A stretch of 59,879 bases of DNA from S146-42 sp965371965 (GTDB lineage: Bacteria > Planctomycetota > Phycisphaerae > Phycisphaerales > UBA1924): NCBI GenBank assembly GCA_965371965.1, contig CBDVAM010000004.1:1-59879 (forward strand), given 5' to 3'. Below, in pieces: positions 47,103-56,120 of the stretch (position 1 is the stretch's first letter; every line of letters starts with the position of its first letter). Below the pieces are notes generated by a model. The model did not search any database. It saw nothing but the letters and a program-made list of their open reading frames with translations, and had not been told where the DNA came from. Position numbers and translations under genes: made by a program.

Positions 47103-50100
47103 TTGGAGGATCCCAGCGAGTTTGATCAGACGAGGTCTGACCTGCCCCCAGGCCCGCCGGATGGCCCGCCGAGCGATCCGTCTTCGGATTCGCCCCAGGA
47201 CCCGCCGAGCGACCCGTCGATGCTGGCCTGGAATGCCCCAGTCTCGGTGGAGGCCGACATTGGCGACCGCCTGGGTCCCTATCGCCTCGAGCGCTTGCTC
47301 GGGCAGGGCGGGTTCGGCATGGTCTACCTCGCCGAGCAGCTCGAGCCCGTCAAGCGCGAGGTCGCAGTGAAACTCATCAAGCCGGGGATGGACACCCGAC
47401 AGGTCATCGCCCGCTTCGCGACCGAGCAACAGACGCTGGCGAGTCTGGACCACCCCGGGATCGCGCATATCTTCGACGCTGGCGTGACGCCCAACGGCCG
47501 GCCCTACTTCGTGATGGAGTATGTCCCGGGCGAGTCGATCACGACGTACTGCCAGACCCGCCGCCTCAACGTGCGTGAGATCCTGCGGCTAGTCGTTCGG
47601 GTGTGCGAGGCGGTCCAGTACGCCCACCAGCGAGGGGTTATCCACCGCGACCTCAAGCCATCGAACATTCTCGTTGCAAATGTCGACGGCACAGCGGCAC
47701 CCAAGATCATCGACTTCGGCGTCGCCAAGGCAATCTCCGACGATGCCCGGACCGACGCCACCCGTCAGACCGTGCAGGGCCAGATCCTCGGCACGCCCGA
47801 GTACATGAGCCCCGAGCAGGCCGAGCTTGGCCCCGCGGTTGTCGATACCCGATCGGACGTCTATTCGTTGGGTGCGGTGCTCTATGAGCTTCTCACCGGC
47901 CAGCGCCCGTTCGATGGCAAGACGCTGCGTCAGGCGAGTTCCGACGAGTTGAGGCGTGTGATCCGCGAGATCGATCCGCCTCGTCCATCGACCAAGGTGA
48001 TGCGCACCAGGGTCACGACGCCGAGATCTCACACGCCCCAGGGCTCGCGAGCGTTGAGCAGGCGGCTTCGCGGCGACCTGGACTGGATCACCATGCGTGC
48101 CATGCACAAGGAGCGCGACCGGCGGTACGAGTCGGCCTCGGCGCTGGCCGCCGATATCCGCAGGCACGTCGCGGGTAGGCCCGTGCTCGCGGGGCCGCCC
48201 TCGGCGTGGTATCGCGCGCGCAAGTTCATCCGGCGAAATCGCGGCGCGGTCTCGACCGCGGGGCTCGTGGGCGTCGCGTTGCTCGTTGGCATGATCGCGT
48301 TCGTGGCACAGTTTCTCCGGGCAAGCGAGCTGAATATCGATCTCCAGAACACGGTGACAGAGCTGGACTCGACCAACAAGACCCTGAGCACCACCACAGA
48401 GTCCCTGAGAGAACAAGCAATCGAGTTGCGCCAGACAGTTCGCGAACGCGACGCCTCGGTCCAGAGCCTCAAGACCACCAATGCCCAACTCGAGAAGACG
48501 ACGGACGATCTCCGCGAGCAGACCGACTTGGCCCTCGCCGCCAGCGAAAACGCGCGAACCCAGGCGAGGATCGCTACCACGAACGCGGTTCTCGCCGATG
48601 AGCAGCGCCGGCGTGCCGAGCATGCCGCCTACGCCAACGAGGTTTCACGCGCCATCGACGCGCTTGGGTCGGGCGATCTGCCGGTGTTCGTGCGGTCGCT
48701 TGAGGAGGCCCAGATGCTCGGCGGGGGCTGGGAGATTTCTGCCCTGGCGGCCGAGTTCGATCAGAGCATCAAGGAGGTGCCGCTCGCGCAGTTCGGCGCA
48801 AGCGCCGCGGCGATCATGCCTGGCGGGAAGCTCATCCTCATGGGCGATGACGCGGGCTCCTTGCGATTTGTCGATCCGTTCGAGCAGCGCGTGGAGGAGC
48901 CGTTCGGCGAGGCGGCAGGACCCATCGCCCGTATCGCGATCGCCAGAGAAACGCCGCGGGCCGCGACGCTCTCGCGCACCGGCAAGATCCAGGTCTGGGA
49001 CCTCGACCAGCGTCGATTGATCGGCGAGCATCGCGTGCTCACCGACACGCCCAGCGCCATCGCGCTGAGCGCCGGCGGTCAGTGGCTTGCGGTGGGTGAC
49101 GCCGGCGGTCGGGTGACGATCCGCGACGCCGCGACCGGCGAGCCGATCATTGCACGAAAGCCCCACGAGACCAGCGTCCAGACAATCGCGTTCAGCCCCG
49201 ACGATCTCTGGCTCATCTCGTGCTCGCACGATCGCGATGTGGCGAGAATCAGCACCGCCGGCTGGGTCGTCCGCAGGAGCGACGCACCCCTCGACGGGAT
49301 CGTCCGTTCGATCGCGTTCTCAGGCGGTGGCCCATCCGATGATGCGCCCCGGTTCCTCACCGGCGACGAGAGCGGGGCGGTGATCGAGTGGTCACTGTCG
49401 GACCACAAGCCGCTCCGCGCAATCCAGCAGCAAGGTTCGCCCGTGCTCGCGCTCGCTGAGAACCTCGGGCTCATCGTCGGCGGAACGGGTGATCTGGGGA
49501 CTCGGATCTGGTGGACCGTACCCGGTGGCGGCGGTCCGGGCGATTCGCGGAGCTCCAGGACGATGTCGCGAACGCTGACCGGGCACGAATCCAGCGTTCG
49601 GGCGGTATCGTGGATCGACGACGATCCGTTCGCGCTGCTCACGATCGATGCGGCACATGTCGCGCGTGTGTGGAAGCTGGAGCTGACCACTGCCGATGCG
49701 CAGGCGCCGCGCCTGCACGATTCGGAGATCGTTGCTATCGGTGTAACCCAGGACGCCCGGTACATCATCACGGCGTCGGCCGACGCCACCGCCCGCACCT
49801 GGCACGCCGACACGCTGCTGGCGTATGAGCCGGCGCCGGTGCTCCATCTGGACGCCCGCCCTTTGGGCCTGGGCGTCTCTGCCGAGTCGGCGTACGTGCT
49901 CGATGCGTCGGGCGTGATCCGCCGATGGGATCCGCTGACAGGCTCTATTCTCGCGACGCGGATCCTGGATGGTGCCCGCGTGCTGGCGGTCCGCCCGCGC
50001 GACGCGCTGCTCATAGTTGGCGATGACGCGGGGGCCATCCACCTGCTCGACGGCGAGTCGCTGCGGACCCTCCGCGTGATTGACGCCCACGACGGATCGA

Positions 50101-50984
50101 TCAACGCGATCGCCGTCAGCGCCGATGGCGCGCGCGCGATCAGCGTCGCCGATGACGCGAATGCCACCGTCTGGGAGCTCGAGCGCTTCACGCCGATCCA
50201 CCACCTCGGGCCATTTGCGCACCGTCCGGTCGCGGTCGCGATCGATCGGCTGGGTCGGGCGATCGCAGTCGGCGACGACGCGGGGTTTATCCATGTCGAT
50301 GCGGTCGAGCAGGTTGCGATCGTCGCGACGGACCAACGTCGCCACGATCCAAGGTGGAGCGCCGGGCGCGGCATCGGGCCGCCCATCAGCGCCATCGCGT
50401 TCAGTCCCGACGGGTCCCGCATCATCTCGACCGATCGGGCGGGCGTGGCAACGCTGTGGGCCCCCGGTTATGAGCAGCCGATCGCCCGCATCGCCGCCGG
50501 CGAGATGGCGCTGGCCTCGATCCAGTTCATGGGCCAGGACGACCGCCTGCTCGCTGGGCGAGGCGATGGGCGCCTGCGGGTGTGGCGATCGCGCGTCGAG
50601 CAACCCAGGCTCGATCCCGCACAGCGGGGCGAGCAGTTGCCGGTCAACGCCGCCATCGTCGACGCGTTCTGCGTGAGCGTCTCGGGCGAGCGCATCGTGC
50701 CGGTCGCCGGCGAGCCGTTCTCGATCGGCGTGCAGGTGCGTGCGACCGCCCTGGCGGGCCAGCTACTGGAGCTGACACGAACGGTGGAGGGATCCAGCGC
50801 CACCAGCCGTGAGTCGGCGGGGTCCGAGGATGAGTCGTTGCGGTACGCGGTCTCGGGTGCCTGGGTCGTGGATCGTCCGGGCGTGCACGAGGCAACGGTC
50901 AGCGTGCGGGTCTTGGGAGATGTCGCCGATCAGATCGAGACCGACGACACCCTGACCATCCGATTCCAGGTTCGCGAGCGTTAG
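47103..50984 (+). CDS. membrane Ser/Thr protein kinase with WD40 tail
   Basis: A Hanks-type kinase of about 1293 residues. The Pro-rich start (1-50) is followed by a kinase domain (about 57-345) with GQGGFG, K91, H182-R183-D184 (HRDLKPSN) and D205-F206-G207. A membrane helix lies at about 382-405, a coiled coil at about 410-520 (many LREQ/LRQT heptads), then WD40 repeats (GKIQVWDLDQRR, GRVTIRDAATGEPI, GIIEW-type blades) up to about 1180, and a C-terminal beta domain. The kinase would be cytoplasmic and the propeller outside. TTG 47103 has GGAGG at better spacing than GTG 47100. It faces the ECF sigma operon, ending one base from it. Regulation of that sigma factor is inference. Confidence 0.92.
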   Translation: MEDPSEFDQTRSDLPPGPPDGPPSDPSSDSPQDPPSDPSMLAWNAPVSVEADIGDRLGPYRLERLLGQGGFGMVYLAEQLEPVKREVAVKLIKPGMDTRQVIARFATEQQTLASLDHPGIAHIFDAGVTPNGRPYFVMEYVPGESITTYCQTRRLNVREILRLVVRVCEAVQYAHQRGVIHRDLKPSNILVANVDGTAAPKIIDFGVAKAISDDARTDATRQTVQGQILGTPEYMSPEQAELGPAVVDTRSDVYSLGAVLYELLTGQRPFDGKTLRQASSDELRRVIREIDPPRPSTKVMRTRVTTPRSHTPQGSRALSRRLRGDLDWITMRAMHKERDRRYESASALAADIRRHVAGRPVLAGPPSAWYRARKFIRRNRGAVSTAGLVGVALLVGMIAFVAQFLRASELNIDLQNTVTELDSTNKTLSTTTESLREQAIELRQTVRERDASVQSLKTTNAQLEKTTDDLREQTDLALAASENARTQARIATTNAVLADEQRRRAEHAAYANEVSRAIDALGSGDLPVFVRSLEEAQMLGGGWEISALAAEFDQSIKEVPLAQFGASAAAIMPGGKLILMGDDAGSLRFVDPFEQRVEEPFGEAAGPIARIAIARETPRAATLSRTGKIQVWDLDQRRLIGEHRVLTDTPSAIALSAGGQWLAVGDAGGRVTIRDAATGEPIIARKPHETSVQTIAFSPDDLWLISCSHDRDVARISTAGWVVRRSDAPLDGIVRSIAFSGGGPSDDAPRFLTGDESGAVIEWSLSDHKPLRAIQQQGSPVLALAENLGLIVGGTGDLGTRIWWTVPGGGGPGDSRSSRTMSRTLTGHESSVRAVSWIDDDPFALLTIDAAHVARVWKLELTTADAQAPRLHDSEIVAIGVTQDARYIITASADATARTWHADTLLAYEPAPVLHLDARPLGLGVSAESAYVLDASGVIRRWDPLTGSILATRILDGARVLAVRPRDALLIVGDDAGAIHLLDGESLRTLRVIDAHDGSINAIAVSADGARAISVADDANATVWELERFTPIHHLGPFAHRPVAVAIDRLGRAIAVGDDAGFIHVDAVEQVAIVATDQRRHDPRWSAGRGIGPPISAIAFSPDGSRIISTDRAGVATLWAPGYEQPIARIAAGEMALASIQFMGQDDRLLAGRGDGRLRVWRSRVEQPRLDPAQRGEQLPVNAAIVDAFCVSVSGERIVPVAGEPFSIGVQVRATALAGQLLELTRTVEGSSATSRESAGSEDESLRYAVSGAWVVDRPGVHEATVSVRVLGDVADQIETDDTLTIRFQVRER

Positions 50985-50985
50985 C

Positions 50986-51459
50986 TCAGGGTCGCGCGAT
51001 CTCGCCCGCGCGGATGCCGCCCTCGCTGACCAGATCCTGGTATTCGCCAGAGAGCGTCTCAGCAAGGTCGATCAGGACCTCCTCCAACTCGCCCGCCGAG
51101 CGGCTGGTGATGACCTCTTCGTGCAGCGCGAGCCCGCCCGCGAGGCTGATGAAGTACGAGAACAGGGCACACACCCGGTCGTTCTCGGTCTTGGCAGCGC
51201 CGAGGCGAACCTTGCTCAGGTCCTTGAGCTCGTGCAGTTCCTCCAGGCTCGCACCTCTGGAGGTCGCCAGAGCGATGAGCACTCGCTCACGTTCGGGCAG
51301 GTCCTCTTTGAGGATGCGCTCGAGCCACTGGCTCCCGCCCGAAGCGCCCAGCCGTTGGATGAGCGCATCGACCGGTCGGTGAGGACCGGCGATGCCCAGG
51401 CGCATGAGGCGCGTCAGGGCCGTCTGATCGAGCGTGTCGACGCCCGCTTGATCTTCCAT
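50986..51459 (-). CDS. small helical protein coupled to ECF sigma factor
   Basis: A 157-residue helical protein with no family I recognise. It is acidic, without Cys or His zinc motif and without membrane helix, so it is unlike standard anti-sigma proteins. The ATG overlaps the sigma gene stop (ATGA). The coupling, and the position between the sigma factor and the kinase gene, suggest a role in controlling the sigma factor, but this is inference. The ERERVLIALATSRGASLEELHELKDLSKVRLGAA segment looks like helix pairs. Confidence 0.65.
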   Translation of the reverse strand: MEDQAGVDTLDQTALTRLMRLGIAGPHRPVDALIQRLGASGGSQWLERILKEDLPERERVLIALATSRGASLEELHELKDLSKVRLGAAKTENDRVCALFSYFISLAGGLALHEEVITSRSAGELEEVLIDLAETLSGEYQDLVSEGGIRAGEIARP

Positions 51460-52124
51460 CAGTCATCCTCCAGCAGGGAGAGAATCTCCGAGTCGACATC
51501 GTCATGGATCGAGTCGCGTGCGATCAGCTCGCGCAGCGCCTCGCGGAAGCGCTTGGTCGCCGTGCGGGTCATCACCGCCGCCCGCGATGGCTTGATGTCC
51601 ATCTCCGCGCCGATGTCCTGGTACGCCCGCCCCAGGCAGTGGTGCTGCTCGAAGACGTCCCAGTGGTCCTCGAGCCCGTCGGCGATACATTGCTCTCTCG
51701 CCTGGGCGAGCGCAACCCGCACAACCTCGGCGATGAACGCACGGTCCATCGCCTGCTCCGGATCGCCCGAGAACGTCACCGGGTCGTCCTTGAGTTCGCC
51801 CGCCCGCCCATCGCGGAACTTCTGACGGCGAAGCTCCTTGAGATAGAAGCAGAACCCGTTGCAGAGCCAACGGCGCAGGCTCAGCCCGCTGGCGATCCAG
51901 TCGTCGAGAAAGTTCTCGCGTGCCAGGCGATCGGCGAAGAACCCCGAGACGACGTCGTCGGGCTCGCCCAGCCACCGCTCGGACGTGCCCATGAAGTAGA
52001 TTTTCAGCGGTCTGAGGTACACGGTCATGAGGTGGCGATTGACTTCCGCGCGCCCCGCGTGCCCATCGACGAGGCGTGCGCCGATCCACGTCCGAAGGGT
52101 CTGCGGGAATGCGTCCTGTTTCAC
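51459..52124 (-). CDS. ECF-type RNA polymerase sigma factor
   Basis: A 221-residue sigma factor. Region 2 is RHLMTVYLRPLKIYFMGTSERWLGEPDDVVSGFFADRL, and region 4 is DVFEQHHCLGRAYQDIGAEMDIKPSRAAVMTRTATKRFREAL, with the usual helix-turn-helix. The conserved tryptophan-rich stretch RRWLCNGFCFYLKELRRQK lies between. The GTG at 52124 is chosen because a GGGGG stretch lies nine bases upstream and the sequence further upstream is low-complexity; TTG 52130 is an alternative. It resembles the expanded ECF groups of Planctomycetota. Next to it, facing, is the kinase gene. Confidence 0.85.
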   Translation of the reverse strand: MKQDAFPQTLRTWIGARLVDGHAGRAEVNRHLMTVYLRPLKIYFMGTSERWLGEPDDVVSGFFADRLARENFLDDWIASGLSLRRWLCNGFCFYLKELRRQKFRDGRAGELKDDPVTFSGDPEQAMDRAFIAEVVRVALAQAREQCIADGLEDHWDVFEQHHCLGRAYQDIGAEMDIKPSRAAVMTRTATKRFREALRELIARDSIHDDVDSEILSLLEDD

Positions 52125-52469
52125 GAGCAAAGACCCCCACAAATGACCGGTCCCGGGTCCGGCACGGGCTTGGCTGACTCTCCCCTGAGCCCAGCGGGGC
52201 AACCCCGCTCTCTACTCGTGCCAGGCACCGGGCCGGACTCGCTTGCGAGCCCGTCGGACCTGCCCCAAAGAGAGAGCCGCCGGCCGCCCTCGTGCGCCCT
52301 GCCGGTCAGTTCTGTTGATTGTTGCAGATATTTCCCGCCGGACCACGCTCTGGCCCCCGGGTTTCCCCGAGTTGTGGGTTGAGTTTGGACAAGCCGCTGG
52401 ATCGCCGATGTCTGTTCGGTCACAATCGCGGCGACGACCCGATCCCCCCCTCCCCCCCGAGGAGACCCG
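52125..52469. other. 345-base divergent intergenic region
   Basis: The gap lies between the ECF sigma gene (minus) and the M14 carboxypeptidase gene (plus). It holds GC-rich inverted patches such as CTCGCTTGCGAG, and a C-run (52444-52458) just before GAGGAG, the ribosome site at 52459-52464. I found no convincing promoter on either strand and no hidden gene. Confidence 0.5.
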
Positions 52470-55052
52470 ATGAACACGTGCCTTACGAAAGCTCTCGTGC
52501 TGTGGATTGTGCTCTCCGCCAGCGGCGCAATTGCCCAGGACCGGGCCCTCAGCGGCGATCCCTGGGCGTATTTCGACGGCGTCGAGTTCGCCTCGGAGGT
52601 CCCCGCACCTGCGGAAATCCTGGGTCATTCGATTGGCGAGCGGTTTACCCGCCACGCGGATGTGGTCCGATATTGTCGGGCGATCGCCGGGGCCTCAGAT
52701 CGTGTGCAGATGCGCGAGTATGGCAAGACCCACGAGGGTCGGAGCCTGAACATCCTGACAATCAGCTCGCCCGCGAACCTGGCCCGCCTGGATGAGATCC
52801 TGGAGGCGAACCGGTCGCTGACAGACCCCGGGGCCGATGATGACGCCACCCGCGAGGTGATCGAATCCAATCCCGCGATCGTCTGGCTGAGCTACAACGT
52901 GCACGGCAACGAGGCGTCGAGTTCTGAGGCCGCGATGCGCGTGCTGTACACCCTTGCTGCGGGGCAGGGCCAGGCGATCGACGACATCCTGTCATCGTGC
53001 GTGGTTGTGATCGATCCGATGATCAATCCCGACGGGCGCGACCGCTATGTGAACTGGTACAACGGCGTCGTCGGGGTGGGGGCGAATGCGTCGCACGACG
53101 CGACCGAGCACCATGAGCCCTGGCCCGGCGGGCGGACGAACCACTATTACTTCGATCTCAATCGCGACTGGGTGTGGCTTGTGCATCCCGAGAGTGCGCA
53201 GCGCATGGTCGTCTATCGTGAGTACCTGCCGCAGTTGCATATCGATTATCACGAGCAGGGCTATCGCAGCCCGTACTTCTTCGGGCTGGGCGATGATCCG
53301 TACAACATGAATATCCCCCAGGAGACCAAGGACTGGGTGGGGCTGTACGGCAAGGCCAACGCCAAGGTCTTTGATCGTGAGGGGCTGGTGTATTCGACCA
53401 AGGAGCGGTTCGATTATCTGTATCCGGGGTATGGCAAGGTGCTGCCGGTGTATCACGGGGCCGTAGGCATGCTGTGCGAGCAGGCGGGGCACGGGTTTGC
53501 TGGGCTGGCGGTCGAGATCAGCGAGCACTACGACCTGACTCTGATCGAGCGGGCCCGCCACCATTTCTTGACGAGCATGAGCTACCTGGAGACGACCGGC
53601 GCGAACCGTGAGGGGCAGCTGAAGCGGTTTCGGGAGTTCTTCACGGGCACACTCGAGCTCGCTCGCGAGGACCCCGCGACCTTCTTCATCATGGCGGGCA
53701 ACGACCAGCATGTGCTCAAGAAGGTGTTCGATCTGTGCTCTGCGCAGGGCATCGAGATCGAGCGGCTGACTGGAGCGATCAGCGCGGCGGGTGTCATGGG
53801 CTATCGCGATGGCGCACAGATCGACGCCGATACGTTGCCAGCGGGGACCTGGGTTGTGCGCACGGATCAGGCGATGGGTCGCTTGGTGCGGGCGCTGTTC
53901 GAGCGTCAGACCGAGGTCAGCGATCACGACACCTACGACATCACCGCGTGGAGCCTGCCGGTGAGCTTCGGCCTGCGCGCGGCGTACACCGGCTCGCCGT
54001 TCACAGCGCCGACCGAGCCGGTCGAGAGTGTCGTGATCGACTCAGCCCCGGCGGGCGAGGGCGAGGTCGCGCTGATCGTCGATGGCGACCAGTTTGTCCT
54101 GCCGCAGGTGATCGGGCTGGCCCAGCGAATGGGTATGTTCTGCCGGGTCTCGGGCGAGCCGATCACGATCGAAGGCGAGCGGTTCGCAAAGGGCAGCCTC
54201 ATCGTGCACCTGCTGCGCAACCAGCATGTGGATATCGAGCAGTTCGAGCGGGTGTGCCGCGAGAGAATCGGGGCTCGGGTGGTGCGGGTCTCGACGGGCT
54301 TCAGCGATGAGGGGCCGGTGCTGGGGGCGAACGCGAACCGGATCATGGACCTGCCCAAGGTCGCGCTGATCCGCGGCGAGCCGACGAGCAGCTACAGCTT
54401 CGGGCAGCACTGGCATCTCTTGGATATCGCCCAGCCGGTGCCGTATACGGCCGTGGATGCCGACCGCATCGGCGAGGTTGATCTCGATGAGTACAACGTG
54501 ATTGTGCTACCCGATGGGGCGAGGTTTGGCGGCGCTGACAAGGACGCTCTCGATGCCTGGGTTCGCGCGGGCGGGACCGTCGTCGCCTCCGGCTCGGCGG
54601 CGAGCTGGGCCGGGCGCGAGCTGTTAGAACTTGAGGCGGTCGAGGATTCTGAGGAGATCGAGGAGCGCCCCGAGCCCAGCGAACTGACGATCGAAGAGCG
54701 TGACGAGCGGGCGGTTGAGGATCGGGTGCCGGGGGCGATGATGCGCATCGCCGTGGACACCAGCCATCCGCTGGCGGCGGGGTGCGCCGACTGGTACGGC
54801 GTCATCAAGCGGAACATGAACCGCCTGCCGGTCAGCGACAGCGGCGAGGTGATCGCCCGCTACGACGGTTCCATCGGCGGTGTGATCTCCGATCGGAATC
54901 TGGCGAGGCTGGAGGGCACGCCGTTCATGACGAGGCATCGGTTGGGGCGCGGGAGCGTGATCTGCCTGGGCGACGATGTGACGATCCGGGGGTTCCTGCA
55001 CGGGCCGATGCGGCTGTTGATGAATGCGATTGTGTATGGGGCGAGTCTTTGA
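52470..55052 (+). CDS. secreted M14-family zinc carboxypeptidase
   Basis: An 860-residue exported peptidase. The signal peptide is residues 1-22 (cleavage near AIA-QD). The zinc site is H145-x-x-E148 (HGNE), with a distal His in LPQLHIDYHEQG (H257 or H261). The substrate carboxylate motif N231-R232 lies in FDLNRDW, and the probable catalytic Glu is in VEISEHYDLT (about 360). The C-terminal 450 residues carry no second peptidase; they contain a segment DEYNVIVLPDGARFGGADKDALDAWVRAGGTVVASGSA, like glutamine-amidotransferase-type domains found in such peptidases. It would cut amino acids from peptides outside the cytoplasm. GAGGAG fixes the ATG. Confidence 0.9.
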   Translation: MNTCLTKALVLWIVLSASGAIAQDRALSGDPWAYFDGVEFASEVPAPAEILGHSIGERFTRHADVVRYCRAIAGASDRVQMREYGKTHEGRSLNILTISSPANLARLDEILEANRSLTDPGADDDATREVIESNPAIVWLSYNVHGNEASSSEAAMRVLYTLAAGQGQAIDDILSSCVVVIDPMINPDGRDRYVNWYNGVVGVGANASHDATEHHEPWPGGRTNHYYFDLNRDWVWLVHPESAQRMVVYREYLPQLHIDYHEQGYRSPYFFGLGDDPYNMNIPQETKDWVGLYGKANAKVFDREGLVYSTKERFDYLYPGYGKVLPVYHGAVGMLCEQAGHGFAGLAVEISEHYDLTLIERARHHFLTSMSYLETTGANREGQLKRFREFFTGTLELAREDPATFFIMAGNDQHVLKKVFDLCSAQGIEIERLTGAISAAGVMGYRDGAQIDADTLPAGTWVVRTDQAMGRLVRALFERQTEVSDHDTYDITAWSLPVSFGLRAAYTGSPFTAPTEPVESVVIDSAPAGEGEVALIVDGDQFVLPQVIGLAQRMGMFCRVSGEPITIEGERFAKGSLIVHLLRNQHVDIEQFERVCRERIGARVVRVSTGFSDEGPVLGANANRIMDLPKVALIRGEPTSSYSFGQHWHLLDIAQPVPYTAVDADRIGEVDLDEYNVIVLPDGARFGGADKDALDAWVRAGGTVVASGSAASWAGRELLELEAVEDSEEIEERPEPSELTIEERDERAVEDRVPGAMMRIAVDTSHPLAAGCADWYGVIKRNMNRLPVSDSGEVIARYDGSIGGVISDRNLARLEGTPFMTRHRLGRGSVICLGDDVTIRGFLHGPMRLLMNAIVYGASL

Positions 55053-55143
55053 CGGTGGGCTCGATACATCGAGTACAATGAGCTCTTGGGGTTGGTCGTA
55101 AGGCGGTTCACGCACTCACCTGACTGCGAAAGGCTTTTTCTCC

Positions 55144-56040
55144 ATGCGGGGCCGTGCCTTCCTCATCAAGGCGGTTGTGGTTCTCGTCTTGCTGTGGATA
55201 CTCGTCCGGGTCTTCGGCCCACTCGATCCCTTCGGGTTAAGCGAACCGCAGACGGGCTCCATTCCCATTGCCGAGGGCACACTGCAAGGGCAGGACGTTC
55301 GCTTCATCATTGATACGGGCGCGGTGGTGAGTTACTTGGATGAGACGTACGCCGGTGAATCCGAATCAGTGTATGTCGTGCCAGACCCGAAGTCTGAAGA
55401 GTTTAGTTGGGCGAACCCGCAAGAGACTCAACGGATCCAGATGTCGTTGGGGTGCGGCGAGTTCAGCATGTCACGGATCCAGATCATCGATCTCGCTTGG
55501 TATCTGCGGGGCGGATCGCCACCTGTGGTCGGCCTTCTTGGGTGGGAGCAACTCTCAAGGATGACGATCCGCATTGACATGGAAACTCGAATAGCCCATT
55601 GCAGCGATGTTCAGGACATGGCGAGCGTTGGGCCAAAGATGAAGTTCATAGAGTTCTCTGAAGAGAGGGGACCGCACTTCGACGTGCTGGTGACGAATCG
55701 AGAGACGGGAGAATCTCGGGAGATTCGAGCCCTCTTCGACACGGGGCTGGGCGTCGGTGCATTGCTATCACTTCGGGTCGCACGGGACTTGGAGCTCGAT
55801 CTGACGGATTCGAAGACGAGACTCGAGTCCGGGGCACGTCGCCGGCGTCCAAAGTTGTGGGAGACGTCAGTCAGTGTCGCGATGGGCGGAGACGTGAACC
55901 GTCATCGAGTGCATGTGCCGGATGAGGAACCCATCTTTGAGCAGAGGCGAGTGGAGATGCTGATCGGTACGGGCTTCTTTGACGGTGCTGGCGAGATCTG
56001 GATTGATCGCAAGGGCGTCAGGGTCGTTTCAAAGGACTGA
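55144..56040 (+). CDS. membrane-anchored two-lobed aspartic protease
   Basis: A 298-residue protein with one N-terminal membrane helix (residues 7-24), so the catalytic part would be outside the cytoplasm. Two retropepsin-type lobes are visible. Lobe 1 has VRFIIDTGA (D57-T58-G59) and VVGLLGWE; lobe 2 has RALFDTGLG (D199-T200-G201) and VEMLIGTGFFDG. Each lobe thus has DTG and the hydrophobic-hydrophobic-Gly element, so an active enzyme can form from one chain, unlike single-lobe bacterial retropepsins that dimerise. The ribosome site is weak (AAAGG). Substrate unknown. It stands alone between the M14 peptidase and gltX. Confidence 0.75.
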   Translation: MRGRAFLIKAVVVLVLLWILVRVFGPLDPFGLSEPQTGSIPIAEGTLQGQDVRFIIDTGAVVSYLDETYAGESESVYVVPDPKSEEFSWANPQETQRIQMSLGCGEFSMSRIQIIDLAWYLRGGSPPVVGLLGWEQLSRMTIRIDMETRIAHCSDVQDMASVGPKMKFIEFSEERGPHFDVLVTNRETGESREIRALFDTGLGVGALLSLRVARDLELDLTDSKTRLESGARRRRPKLWETSVSVAMGGDVNRHRVHVPDEEPIFEQRRVEMLIGTGFFDGAGEIWIDRKGVRVVSKD

Positions 56041-56120
56041 CTGACGGCTGACCCGGGCAGAGCGGGTTTGGCGGACTAGACGAGACGCGCCCACCACAAG
56101 GCCATTCCTACACTCGCCCC

